The notes under the pieces: model-generated | Seen by the model: the letters and a program-made list of their open reading frames with translations, nothing else | Databases searched by the model: none | Told to the model about the DNA's origin: nothing | Program-made: the position numbers and the translations under genes | Assembly: GCF_002865645.1 (NCBI RefSeq) | Contig: NW_020194589.1 | Coordinates: 480,812 to 544,811 of the forward strand | Reading direction: 5' to 3' | Length of the DNA: 64,000 nucleotides | Source of the DNA: Hyaloscypha bicolor E | Taxonomy: Eukaryota > Ascomycota > Leotiomycetes > Helotiales > Hyaloscyphaceae | In this document: one piece after another, positions 42,126 through 52,863 of the stretch | Layout of the letters: the number at the start of each line of letters is the position of its first letter | How positions within the stretch are numbered: the first letter of the stretch is position 1

Positions 42126-42605
42126 CTATTTACGTTCAGTCCAGACATATCTCTTGTTGTCTCCCTTAGTCGTCTTCGCATGCTTTCTACTGTCCCCTTT
42201 CTTCGTCGTCTTGTCCATCTTCCCACCCTCTTCCCAATGCCAGGATTCTCCTCTCTCACTCTCCCTCGCGCTCTCCCTCGCTCTCCCCCTCGCTCTGTAC
42301 GTCTCCTGCTCTCCTCTCCTTCCTCTCTCCATCTTTCCCTGCCCCACTTGCCCCCCGTACTCCTGTACAGGGTCCAGTATCGTCTGCGGTCTTCTTCCTT
42401 GATAAAGGGCACCTCCCTCAAAATGTTCATTTGCATCCGGCATATATTTTAAACATCTTTGGTAGCCAGAGTTGCCAAAGCTGCTGGAGGAACTGAAGAA
42501 GGAGGATCGGGGGAGGTATGGGGGCGATAGTGGCGATGGGGGTGATGGGGGCGATGGGGGTGAAGGGGTGAACCGGGTAAAAGGGGTATAGGGAGAGAGG
42601 GACAT
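42126..42605 (-). CDS. Possible small protein, 159 residues, Pro/Ser-rich then Arg/Glu-rich
   Basis: ATG at 42605 with an AAG before it and a long CT-rich leader. The N-terminus has SPPSPPSPPSPLSPP, from a GGGGGTGAT-type minisatellite on the plus strand (42515-42570). The middle (GYQRCLKYMPDANEHFEGG) looks like ordinary protein. The C-terminal half is Arg/Glu-rich, derived from a CTCTCC-rich tract, and may be spurious. No family recognised. Confidence 0.3.
   Translation of the reverse strand: MSLSPYTPFTRFTPSPPSPPSPPSPLSPPYLPRSSFFSSSSSFGNSGYQRCLKYMPDANEHFEGGALYQGRRPQTILDPVQEYGGQVGQGKMERGRRGEQETYRARGRARESARESERGESWHWEEGGKMDKTTKKGDSRKHAKTTKGDNKRYVWTERK
42515..42575. repeat. GGGGGTGAT/GGGGGCGAT minisatellite
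   Basis: Units of 9 nt (GGGGGCGAT, AGTGGCGAT, GGGGGTGAT, GGGGGCGAT, GGGGGTGAA) repeat about five times. On the minus strand this encodes the SPP repeats of the 159-residue frame. Confidence 0.6.
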
Positions 42606-43086
42606 CTTCGGTTTATTCTTATTAGTTGTTGGATGCCTTAATATTAGAGAAGTAGCTGAAGGAAGATGTTGAGTAGTAATGGACGAAGGAATGGGAAGGT
42701 GAGGGGCTATTGATAAGTAACGAATCGTAATGCTTAAAGATGAGCGAGGTTTGCGAAACAGAGAAGAAGGCAGATATGCAACAGATCCACCATTGAACAT
42801 TCACAGACTGCTCTTGAATATAGATTTTGAATTATACATTTGCATGTTGTGGAGATGAAACATTGATTCACCGATCCGTCGTGAATAAACCCAGCCCGAG
42901 AAAAGAAAATTCAAGATCTCCTCCCCAAGTAGCAATAGGCTGTATGAACTATCCCATAAAACTTCACAACTTCGACGCAAGTTGCTGATCAACTGTCATC
43001 ATATTCATGCCTGCTATCTATCTACTACCTCCACCCCTTTCCAATTTTTCTCCGTCCCTTCCTTTTCCGATCTTTATTGTTAACAA

Positions 43087-43317
43087 TTAATGAAGCCCAT
43101 CGAACCACGCACCTCTGTTACCACCCCCACCACCCAGACCACCTCCACTATTCTCAACTCCCACTTCTCCTCCTTCGTCAAAAGGTGGATTACAAGGACA
43201 GAGTGGGCAGTGTGCACACTTCTCTTCTTCCTCTTCGCCATCAACTAAAGTATCTTCTTCATCTTCATGCATGCTGTCATAACCTTCATCAACCGAACCA
43301 TACGCTGGGTACTGCAT
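43087..43317 (-). CDS. Small acidic Cys-rich protein, 76 residues
   Basis: ATG at 43317. The first half is strongly acidic (DSMHEDEEDTLVDGEEEEE) and is followed by KCAHCPLCPCNPP, four Cys in CxxCxxCxC spacing, then a Gly-rich tail. No signal peptide. It resembles the 75-residue frame at 43741-43968 in the order EGY, acidic run, Cys cluster; the two may be diverged duplicates. Function unknown. A short intron could precede it in the leader. Confidence 0.4.
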   Translation of the reverse strand: MQYPAYGSVDEGYDSMHEDEEDTLVDGEEEEEKCAHCPLCPCNPPFDEGGEVGVENSGGGLGGGGGNRGAWFDGLH

Positions 43318-43740
43318 CTCTGATTTCCGTTTATTGTAGAATTACCTGATGTTGTGGTGTGCTCTGTTAACTTCCAAGAAAACGGTGTAGGGAATGGATA
43401 ATATGGAAGCGAAGGGAGACTGAGATGCTTCAAATAACCGGGGATGGCGATGCTGATAGTGAGAGCAGCGACGAGACGATTCAAAGAGCTTATACCTCCG
43501 GATAACACAATGGAGAAATCAAAAAATATCGGGGAGTGGTTCTTTGGTATCTGATAGGATAGAATAATCAAAAAAAAACTGCTCGCTGGATAGAAAATAT
43601 CCGACTTATAAAGTACAAGCAAAATCCGGGCCTCATTTTCAAGTAATACGAGAAATAAACTTCAACGCATTCATTGCCTTGCTATCCGAATCTTTTACCC
43701 CTCACAGCTCTCCTTCCCACATCTCTCCGCTATCCTTAAA

Positions 43741-43968
43741 TCACACCCAATAAAGCCACAACAAAGCCATATCCGCCCACGCACCCGGGTACCCACCATA
43801 AAGATCATCGTACTCCTGTTCGATTCTCCGAGGCCAGCAGTTGGGACAGCATTCCCAATCTTCATCTTCCCTTTCAAATTCATCTTCATACAACGTAGAA
43901 AAATCGTCATCCTTGTATCCATAACCTTCTGGGCTGGGACGAGGCGTCAGGGAGCGGTGATTTGACAT
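43741..43968 (-). CDS. Small acidic Cys-rich protein, 75 residues
   Basis: ATG at 43968 with AAG upstream. Reads EGYGYKDDDFSTLYEDEFER, then EDEDWECCPNCWPRRIEQEY, then an aromatic end (MALLWLYWV). The CCPNC cluster after an acidic run parallels the 76-residue neighbour. No signal peptide or known family. Confidence 0.4.
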   Translation of the reverse strand: MSNHRSLTPRPSPEGYGYKDDDFSTLYEDEFEREDEDWECCPNCWPRRIEQEYDDLYGGYPGAWADMALLWLYWV

Positions 43969-44099
43969 CTTCCTTGGTATTGAGTCTTTGCTGTATTGTT
44001 AATTTCAATCCGTGTTGAGGATGGCTAGAGCAAAAGCCTGGATAGTGTAGAGGCGGGAAATGATGTACTTTAGATGAGAAATGTCGAGGGGAAAGGTGA

Positions 44100-44282
44100 T
44101 TAATGGGATTTAAATAGCCCACAGGAAGAGAGGGCCCATTCGAGACGAGGTGGAGTGATTCTCAGCCCAAGGCACTGATCATCTGATTCGCAGTTCTCGC
44201 ACTTGCAAGCTGTTTCAGTGCACCACCAATCACCAGCTGACTCATTGAAAACCGAGGAGGGAATCTTTCGGGTTGACGACAT
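44100..44282 (-). CDS. Small Cys-rich protein, 60 residues
   Basis: ATG at 44282. Six Cys: five in WWCTETACKCENCESDDQC and one near the end. No signal peptide. It may share origin with the two acidic Cys-rich frames next to it, but the similarity is limited to Cys spacing. Function unknown. Confidence 0.35.
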   Translation of the reverse strand: MSSTRKIPSSVFNESAGDWWCTETACKCENCESDDQCLGLRITPPRLEWALSSCGLFKSH

Positions 44283-44461
44283 TTATTCTGCATCTCACCT
44301 ATCACATTACATCCGAGCTTCTCAAAAGCCGAATGTCCAGTGAAACCTAAGTATACGCCTGTAGCCTTTTGGTTACCCCATTCCTAACCGATGCTCACTA
44401 CCGGAAACCCACCATCGATGTTACCAGCAAGAATAAATACCGCCCAACCCCATCCCAGACC

Positions 44462-47400
44462 CTAGCGTCTCTTGTCCAGATACGCCTTTGCAGCATCCCA
44501 AGCATTCTTGTCCGTATCGCTGATCTCGTCGCCAAACGTCTTGACACCATCGTAGACGGCATCGAAGAACTTGAAAGCAACGTCGAGATCCTCCTCGAAG
44601 TTGAAGCTGTGCGGCAGGTATCTCTGGACGTACTCCGCCTTTTTCCCTTTACGCTCTTCGATAGACCATTCGAGTTTGAGGAAGTCATCGAGATAGGTCT
44701 TGACGGCGATGCCCAGAGCAGTGTCGATATCCTTTGAAAATTGAAGGCTACTACAAGTCAGCTTGCAAACCCAGAAAATTTGATTGTTGACTCACCTGCG
44801 ACCCAAGTCCCGGTAATGTGATTTATCGGTCCGCTCTCGAGAAGCCTGGTTGCTTAGAAACATCGACGCAGTGACAGCTTCCAGCAAATCTCGATCAATT
44901 TCCCGAACAGCTTTGATGATAGAGTGAAATGACAAGAAGTTTTTGCTCAGAGGCCCAGTGTAACCGATGTTCTGGTGTCGCAACTTGAGGAGGCAAGCAG
45001 TCCGACCAATGAGAATGCAATTTGCTTTGTCCTCGTCAGATCCACGCAATGGCCCACCAATGAGCTCGGAATGCCGATTTCGAGAGTTCAAGTTGTCGAA
45101 GCGAAGAAGTTCAAAAGCCAAGAACGCTGCTTCTTCGATATGATGGATGTCGTTGTATTTATTGACGGTAGGACCAATAGATTTCATGGTCGTTGCAAGA
45201 GCCCTACCCCAGGCCGTTAATTCGTGCTGGTCGTTGACATATCCTCGGAGATGGAGGAGGCGCCATAAGGCATTGGAGATGACTTCGGATTTGGAATTGA
45301 GTCCAGTGACCTTGTCCCTGGAAATAGTGCTTCGTGGGAAGTTTTCAATCTGTAGAGAAAGGAGGGCGAATGACAAAGTTCCGGGTCCACGGCCGACGCC
45401 CTTATGCGGGCTGAGCAGTGCGTCATTGACTCCCCAAGTATCGGCCTTCTGGTTGACCTGTGTTTGCATATTGCGATGGACCAAAGTTTGCTTGGCATCC
45501 TCATCGAACCAAAACCTCATCTCAATGTCGTTGTATTGGAATCCGCGGTGGAGGCGAGACCCAATCAGAGCTGCAGTGGTCTCCTTGACCGGTACCAAGG
45601 CTCGTGTGACCAAGCGCTTGTATTCGTCGGAAGTAACGCCGTCGAGTGTTGGAAAAACGACTGATTTTAGTGATACAAAATAATTCAGAGTTCTGGGGCC
45701 GACCAAAGCCGTTGAGAGGTAGAAATGCAACTCTAGAGGAAGCTGCAAGCCAAGGTATTGGTTATTGTCCCCTGTGAGTTTGTCCCACTCCTTGGTAACG
45801 ACGGCACCTTCCAAAGTCATGGTTACAGGATGCCTCAAACCCATCTTTGCCTTCATGTATTTGTCATACCACTTAGGATCTCGTAGCTTCAGGTCCGTCT
45901 CGAAGAAGCGCGAGGCTTTATCAACCGACTTTTCTTGAGCTCGGAGGAGGTTGAGGATGTTTAACAGAGTTGGCGGCTCTTTGTACATTTCAGTGTCGAG
46001 GAGGGCCGGGAAAGTAGGCAAGAACGATGTGCCTGCCATGAGCAAAGCATCTTCAAGGAAGTCTGGTGATCTGTTGTGGTCGATATTGAGGGCGTCGATT
46101 ATGTGCTCCTTGGATAATCCACGGAAGGTTTTGTTCTCCCAATCTGCTGGGGTGATGGGAAGGATGAGAGGATCAATGTTGTAAAGGAGAAGCTCTCTTG
46201 ATCCCATGACGGTGTCAATATATGCATTTCCGTTCTCGTGTTCGTTCAGTAGGTATGCAAGCTGTGTTTTGAATTAGCTTCGATCAAAATCTAAGGCTGA
46301 AGGCTTACCTGAGGGCCGGCACTATAGGGTGCAATCATGAATTCTAAATCTCGCTCCAGGAGAACTTCTTGGAGGATGCGATATAATTCCGAAGCTCTGA
46401 CGGCACCTAATTGACGTGAGCGCAGAACAGTGAATCGGATAACACGACATACCTGATGCTCCGAAAGCACTGACAGCTTCCGCAGGTTGGTTCTCCCCAT
46501 ACAAGGTCCAAGCATGGTTTGTCTTCTGGAGCGCAACTCTGGCAGCCTCCAAGATGATCTCATCCTTACCGACAACATTCAAACCATCAAAGACAAAGAG
46601 CGGCCTCATATTATTGTCCTTCCATCTATTTAGCTCATTCTCAAGGTGTTGCTTCAAGCCAATCGGATCTCCCCCAAGTGCTGCAAGGAGTGGTTCGTGG
46701 GAAGGAGGATCGTCGATGATCTGTTGGAGGTAGGATGTTGCCTCGACACCGATGACGGTTCCGGGTTCGCTAGGAAAGGACTCAGAGCTAGGTGTAAGTT
46801 GTCAGCCTGGGAATTCTTCGAGTGTGGACGCGATGCTTACATTAGAGGGACGCCAACGTCAAATTTTCTATCACATACTGGGGGAACATGGGAGTCAGCT
46901 TCTGTATTTGAGCATCCTGAGTCTGACCGCGCCACCAAGGTCTCTGATCTGCTGGCAAAACTGGCACGGGGAGACCCCGGTGTCGCAAGGTTGGAAGGCT
47001 GCTCGCGGGAGTTGGGCCAAGGATTCGTCATGAACGAACCCGCTGAGGACGGCTCGCTACGATTGCCCAGTTCCATGGAAGAGGATTGATATAACGGGCT
47101 GGTTATACCCGCTCTTAAGGATGCTCTCTCCAACAGTGCTGTTGCATCGCCAACGACTTGACCAAGGTATCGACCCTCGCCATCTGTAACCTGTCCCTCG
47201 GATTCGAAGGTAGGCAATAAGCTCGAGTCATTGATAATGAACCATCCATGTGAATCAACAGGTCGGAACGTGTACGGAGGTCGTAACAGGGCAGCATACG
47301 GAGTTTCTTGGAAGACCTCGAGCATGTCCGGGTGTAGGGGCAAATCTGGATATACAATCCCAAGAGGCGGTTGATTGTACGAGTATTCGTGCCTGTTAGG

Positions 47401-47543
47401 CCGAGGCTGGCTGAGTAGTTGCCGGGCAATGGACCCCCGGGGGCTCCAGAACTGCGTATCGTTGCGAGGTCGTCCGACCATTGCGCAGCGAACAGAGGTG
47501 GTTGGTGATACGAAATGAAGAAGAATGGTGACTTACAAGGCAT
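44462..47543 (-). CDS. MKT1: Mkt1-like protein (XPG-type nuclease fold, post-transcriptional regulator)
   Basis: Exons by eye: 46841 and upstream, 46787-46453, 46406-46309, 46261-44796 and 44747-44462, separated by 46-53 nt introns with GT..AG ends, all in phase. The chain has the XPG-like N-terminal part (TVIGVEATSYLQQIIDDPP, PLFVFDGLNVVGKDEI, ASELYRILQEVLLERDLEFM, AYIDTVMGSRELLLYNID) and the MKT1 C-terminal domain (LELHFYLSTALVGPRTLNYF, HHIEEAAFLAFELLRFDNLN). Yeast Mkt1 works with Pbp1 in translation control of certain mRNAs and lacks nuclease activity. The 5' end is uncertain. Either a 7-nt first exon at 47543-47537 is spliced over 659 nt (742 residues), or translation starts at ATG 47481 and uses a 641-nt exon (941 residues). 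The first resembles other fungal Mkt1 starts (MP...). The gene diverges from the dioxygenase. Confidence 0.88.
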
Positions 47544-48031
47544 CTTGAAAACTGGCGAGAACGTTGGAAGCTGTCTGTATGTTGTGCGCACCTTCCTTCT
47601 GCGGTAACTTTCACACTTCTCTGTGTGAAATGTCAGGAAGTTTCGAGAGGATTGACGTGGGTGACGACGTGAGGGGGAATTGTGCGTGAGGAAGGGGCGA
47701 TTTGTGGCTGGAGCTTCTGAGGCTTTGTAGGAGGAGGAGAGGTGTGTGACGGAAAGCGAAGCTGCGCGAAGTTGTAGAGAGGAAGTCGGAGCCAGATGCG
47801 TAGGTGGTCAATTGTGCGAGAAGCTGTGGAAGAAGTAGAGAGGTTGTGTCTTTTTTGAAGCCTCGCGAAGCTCCAGGTACTCATAAGGCTTAGCGTAGTT
47901 GTTGGTTGCAGTGCTTTGACTCTGCACGTGACGATCCGATAAGGACGCAGATGTCTTATCGTGGTCTCACTGGCCTCACTTTTCATCCTCTTCCCTTGTC
48001 CTACCATCTCTCAATTCTCCCGTAAGGAAAC
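47544..48031. promoter_or_regulatory. Divergent promoter region of MKT1 and the dioxygenase
   Basis: 488 bp between the two starts. No TATA box stands out. GCACGTGACG (E-box-like CACGTG, about 47924-47929) lies near the dioxygenase side and could bind a bHLH regulator. Confidence 0.4.
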
Positions 48032-49361
48032 ATGGCAGCACCAAATGGCCAGTCTGGTCAAATCCCTGTGATTGATCTATCTGGACCTGAACAGACCGTT
48101 GCCACAGAGCTCGTGGATGCTGCAACAACTTATGGCTTTGTTTACATCAAGAGTCTGGGACAAGACATCCCTGTGGAGGCCATTGACAGCATATTTGCAT
48201 TGGTAATGGATACGAGAGCATGTCTCATTTGCGTATAACTAACATCTGAATAGTCAAAAAAGTTCTTCTCTTCTCCCATTGAAGAAAAGGAACCCTGCAA
48301 GATTCAAGAAAACGTATGGCCGGCTGCTTCCGAGTCTCTAGACAACACCTGACTGAACTTTGTACAGAATAGAGGATGGGTGGGAATGCATGCTGAGACC
48401 TTAGATCCAAAGACCCAGAGAGTATGTGGTCCTTTGTATTCTATCTCACTGGAATTGTGCTTCTGACTGACTTTCTTCTGGATGGGTGATTTCAAAGAGT
48501 ACCCTTCCCTGCCCTGCTTCACCTAATCAGCCAACCTGACCAGTATCAGAGCAATGAACCTAGGAGGATTCTTAGACGGCAAAGCTCAACAGCCACTTCC
48601 ACCAGTCTTTGAAGATCACGAACCAGAGCTCTACGCCTTCCAAAAATACTGCCAGACAATGATGAACAAAATCCTAGACCTCTTCGCCGTTGGCCTTGAA
48701 GTACATCTCATCCCCCTCCCCCTTTCCTCCAAACCGCCACCCCTCATACTAACACCACCAGGTCTCCTCCCCAACCGAAGGCTCAAAATACTTCTCCAAC
48801 CGCCACGGCCCCGAACCAACCCCCTGCACCCTGCGCCTCCTCCACTACCCCACCCTCCCCTCAAACATCGAAATCCAACCCAAAGTTGACATCCGCGCGG
48901 GAGCACACTCAGATTACGGCTCCATCACCCTCCTATTTCAAAGACCTGGACAACCAGGACTGGAAATCTTGCCTCCATCCTCATCCACCACACCGCCAGA
49001 ATGGACGCCCGTCCCCGTCTTCCCTCCAGGAACGGAATCCGACCCTTCACCGCCAATTCTCGTCAATATTGGCGATTTGTTATCTTACTGGACGAACAAC
49101 CTTTTCAAGTCAACGGTCCACAGAGTCGTGTTTCCTGCAGGCGGGAAGGAAGCAGCGGAGGATCGCTACAGCATTGCGTACTTCGGACATCCGATTGGCG
49201 AGACGGTTTTAGAAGCTGTACCAAGTGAGAAGACGAAGGCGTTGGCTGGTAAAGGAGATAGTGGAGTCAAGGCGATGACGGCGCATGAGCATTTGATGTC
49301 TCGACTGAAGGCTACGTATCTTGGGATGTATAAAGATGAAGGGGACGAGAAGGAGAAATAG
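48032..49361 (+). CDS. 2-oxoglutarate/Fe(II)-dependent dioxygenase (isopenicillin N synthase-like)
   Basis: Six exons: 48032-48202, 48254-48313, 48368-48421, 48485-48498, 48550-48700 and 48762-49361, summing to 1050 nt and 349 residues. The N-terminal DIOX_N part has IPVIDLSG and ATTYGFVYIK. The double-stranded beta-helix core carries the iron ligands H199 and D201 (GAHSDYGS) and H270 (STVHRVVFP), and the 2-oxoglutarate Arg285/Ser287 (RYSIAYF). All active-site residues are present. The 14-nt microexon encodes GDFKE, which the family has conserved at this place (GDFKEAMNLG). The intron before it, 48422-48484, starts with GTATGT and has a branch site (CTGACT), but ends in TG with no AG anywhere inside. 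Either a GT-TG intron is used or the gene is damaged here. The substrate is unknown. Confidence 0.8.
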
Positions 49362-49457
49362 TTAGTCTGCAAGGACTCGTAACTACCAATCCACTGGCTG
49401 TGATGCAAACCCTTTTACTAGCCAACATCGCACTCACCAAAACATATCCTGGTAATC

Positions 49458-50399
49458 TCAAAGTCCACTCCAGGGGTCCTCAAACACCTCAATGTCATCC
49501 GCAAATACTACAGTACACGGGCTCAACGGCCTGTCCCTCTCCACATCCCTCATCCCCCCCTCCCCTCTCGCCTCCCAAAACTTCTCTCTATACCTCTCGA
49601 GCCTCCTCCTACCCCACTCACTCATGACATGCACACTCTTCACCCTAGGTACCACCCACCGGCCCTCTTGCTTCTCCCCGCCCCCAACACTCTCCAACAT
49701 CTTCTCAGCCCTCCCATACAACTCCCTAAAATACACCATCTCATCCCCGCCATCTCTAACCCACTCGCCAACCGCCCTACAATACCGTCCACAAACAACC
49801 CCACACTCATCTCCGTTCCACCAGCCCCTCGCCTCCTCAATCCCCACCTCCACCCAATCCACCTGCACCCCCCTAAAACTCGTGAAGACGCCTGCTGAGG
49901 TTTCCAACCCCTGCCACGAGGTAGCGAATTCCATCGTCTCCACAAGCTGCACTTCCTCAACACGACCAAAGAATCTCAGGACCTCCAGCACACGGCGCCA
50001 GAGCTGATCCGTGGGCACCAGCTCAGCGGAACAAGATCCCGGTACACCCAGACCCCTCACACTCCTCGCATCTTTGTCGAGAAAGCGAGTGTGCAACCAA
50101 GGTCGGGGCGGGTAATATCCAGGATCGACGACGAGCACGGTGTCGAGGGAAGGATTGTACCATTGCGGTTCCTGCTTGGGCTCCGTGGGGCTAGAAAATG
50201 CGAGCCGGTAGCCACTGGAGATGAGAAAGAGCCGGGAGTCTTGACAGGTGTGGAGGAGAGGTGGGGGGATGGCATGCGCGTGGGTGCGGGAGGGCTTATC
50301 ATAGATGGGGAGCACGCGGGAGGCGGTTGCGAGGGTATATATTTGGTATCGGATTTCTTGGGGGAGGAGTGAAAAGAGAAAGAATGTTTGTGGAGACAT
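49458..50399 (-). CDS. 2EXR domain protein
   Basis: Single exon of 313 residues, ATG at 50399. The N-terminus FFLFSLLPQEIRYQIYTLAT is the 2EXR motif (F..F..LP.EIR..IW), followed by a stretch with PPPLLHTCQDSR typical of the family. The rest is variable, with several Trp-rich segments (EEARGWWNGDECGVVCGRYC). The 2EXR family is widely expanded in filamentous ascomycetes, and no biochemical role is established. The 3' end is 96 bp from the dioxygenase stop (convergent). It is the last intact gene before the AT-rich block. Confidence 0.85.
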   Translation of the reverse strand: MSPQTFFLFSLLPQEIRYQIYTLATASRVLPIYDKPSRTHAHAIPPPLLHTCQDSRLFLISSGYRLAFSSPTEPKQEPQWYNPSLDTVLVVDPGYYPPRPWLHTRFLDKDARSVRGLGVPGSCSAELVPTDQLWRRVLEVLRFFGRVEEVQLVETMEFATSWQGLETSAGVFTSFRGVQVDWVEVGIEEARGWWNGDECGVVCGRYCRAVGEWVRDGGDEMVYFRELYGRAEKMLESVGGGEKQEGRWVVPRVKSVHVMSEWGRRRLERYREKFWEARGEGGMRDVERDRPLSPCTVVFADDIEVFEDPWSGL

Positions 50400-50689
50400 T
50401 TTTGGTTTTTGATTCAGTCTTTTTTGGGCAGGGGGAAGGGGGTGAATTGTGGTGGAAATGAATTAGTTCTGATGGACATTGAACTTAAACGAGGACGCTG
50501 ACACCTGAGAAGACCGCCCCAGATCAGGCAAATGTGGCTCGGATCACATGCCGCGATTGAGTCTAGGTCCACAGTGTGTCAAATGTTTTGATTTGATTAG
50601 AACCTCCTATTCAAATCAAATCAAGTCATATAGCCCCTAATCAAATCACGCCTAAATAATCAAATATAATTAAGTATATTTAATTAGAT
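50400..50689. other. Border zone between gene-bearing and AT-rich sequence
   Basis: Composition falls toward AT-rich here. Repeats of AATCAAATC/GATTTGATT occur in both orientations (50589-50670). No gene. Confidence 0.35.
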
Positions 50690-50929
50690 TACGAAGATCA
50701 CGACATAAAGTGACGGATTACAGGGTATTTGTGCTTTAACGGCACTGCGGTGTCCGTTTCTGGCGCTGTCGTTGCTCCACCAGCAACGGTATTTACCCCT
50801 GGAGGTCTTCTCATACCTTGCCTGAAGTCATAGGGCCTTACAACGGGGCTCAACCCCTAAATTGTGCCCTGGGGATGCTAAGGGCCCAAATGCCCGGTAG
50901 TCCCGTCACTTTATGCAGTGATCTTCGTA
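50690..50929. mobile_element. MITE-like element M3, TA-flanked, same family as M1
   Basis: The 27-nt left end TACGAAGATCACGACATAAA... (50690-50716) returns inverted at 50903-50929 with two mismatches. The element is about 240 bp, about as long as M1, and the ends of M1 (TACGGAGGTACAGCCCATAA) and M3 agree at TACG-AG-T-A/C-CATAA. TA lies at both outer edges. The interior has normal GC content, unlike the sequence that follows, so it has escaped or postdates RIP. Confidence 0.7.
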
Positions 50930-52863
50930 CTACATGATAGCGTATATGACTCTAGAGCCTAAAATACGGAGATAAGACTAAAATAAGGTTAGGGCTAGTC
51001 GCATTTAGGGTCGCTGAAAGCTGCTATTAACGAATCTAACCTAGCACCGCTTAGTAAGCTGAGGCAGTAAATGGTTCAGTATTGCATATACTATAGCTGT
51101 TATGTATTTATAGCATATGTGTGACGGCTGGCGTAAGGGCATGATCTGCCAAGGATAGGATATCGGAAATAGGCACAAAACAAAGCTAAGCCGGAATTGC
51201 TTGGACGGAATAATACTAAAGGTCGAGGCATCCTCCCTACTTTATTCTATAGCTTAGTATTTTCTAATATATAAAATTCTTTGAACTTTGAGCCTTCGAC
51301 TATTATATTAATCCCGCCATTATATAATACTAAGCTTACTCGACTCGGCCTATAGAGGCAATATAATACTACCGGCAAAGGACCTATATTTGTTCTTGGA
51401 AAGCAAAAACAGAATACCGCTTTTAATATTTAATAATCTTCTCGAACTATAAAGAACTAGAGAGCTTAATTAGAAGTATAATATTCTCTATAACCTAGTT
51501 AATCTCAGAGCCTGGCCCTTAACTAGAGCAGATAATACTTCTTTTCTAGTAATTAGTTCTTTACTAATATAAAAGAAAAAAAATACTATTCTCTATAACC
51601 CGGTTAATTTCGGAATCTGGCCCTTAACTAGACCAGATAATATTCCCTTAATACTAATAAGAATAAAAGAACCGGCCCCCTTTCCCTAATATAAGAAAAA
51701 TTAGTTATAGTTTACTAATTTAAAATAAGAAAAGATAATAATTAGTTTTAGTCTATTAATTTAAAATTAGACAAGATAATAATTAGTTATGGTTTACTAA
51801 TATTAAATAAAAAGAACCTACTTAATATTTATTTCTATAGCTAATATTTCTTCTAAAGCTATTATAAATAGCTTAGAACTAAATATTATTACTATAAATA
51901 TATTAAATAAGAAGTACTAGTATAATAAAATAGAGAAGCCGGATTTTAATATTATAAACCTATATTATTAGAAAAGCTATTATAATACTATTCCGGAAAA
52001 AGATATTAAAGAGTAACTAGCTAATTTAAAATTTAAAATTAGTATAAATATCCCGAAAATAAATAAGGCTTAATAGAAATTACTTATATAAGATAATTTT
52101 ATTAATAAATATTATTTTATAACTAATAAATAAACGGAATATTATTAGAAATTCCACTTATGTATTAACTAATTTATTAGGAAAATTAATAAGCTAGAGG
52201 CAATTACTAATTAACTTTATATAAGGAAAAGACTAGTATAAAAAAAACTATAAAATAGAAATTCAAATAAATAAATATTCAGTAATACTATAGGTTCTAA
52301 TATAGACAAAAACTATTCAAGCTATTTAAGCTATTCTAGAGTAGTTTTAAATAGTATAATATAGTATTTAAATAAAATAGAATAGAATATTATTCTAGAA
52401 TAATTCAAGAATAGTTATATATAAATTATATAAATATAATAAATTAATATTTATTTAATTATTAATAAATAAATAAGATATATATTAAGTAATACTATAT
52501 AATTTAAACTAGAGCTTATATAAGGCTACTTAAATACTACTTTTCTTTTATAAAAACCAGATTTCTCTTTTTGAAATCTTTCTTTTCCTGCTTTTTTCTT
52601 CTTTTTTTCTTTCTTCTAATTCGTCTTTAAATAACTCCTAGCTTTTTAAATAAGATATTATCTTAATAATACTCTTATTAAGTCTGTTATATAATTTAAA
52701 TAATAAGAGTATCTTAAGAAAAGAGTTTACTCTTAATAGCTAAGAAAGCCTAAGAATATATTAAAGTTCTATTTTATTTATTAAGCTTTACTATTACTTA
52801 ATTAGGTAATATAATAATACTAGACTCGGGCTACCCCGGAGCCTTACCTAATTAGGCTAGCGT
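50930..52863. other. AT-rich, RIP-degraded repeat relic
   Basis: From about 51190 the sequence is dominated by A and T with TA-rich steps and no open frame over 60 codons. Similar blocks recur inside it: CTCTATAACCTAGTTAATCT near 51488 and CTCTATAACCCGGTTAATTT near 51590, each followed by a CTGGCCCTTAACTAGA block. That is an approximately 103-bp tandem repeat. I cannot name the element. Confidence 0.5.

Noticed and set aside
45147..45683. 178-codon frame on the plus strand
   Set aside because: Antisense to the MKT1 C-terminal domain; no motif.
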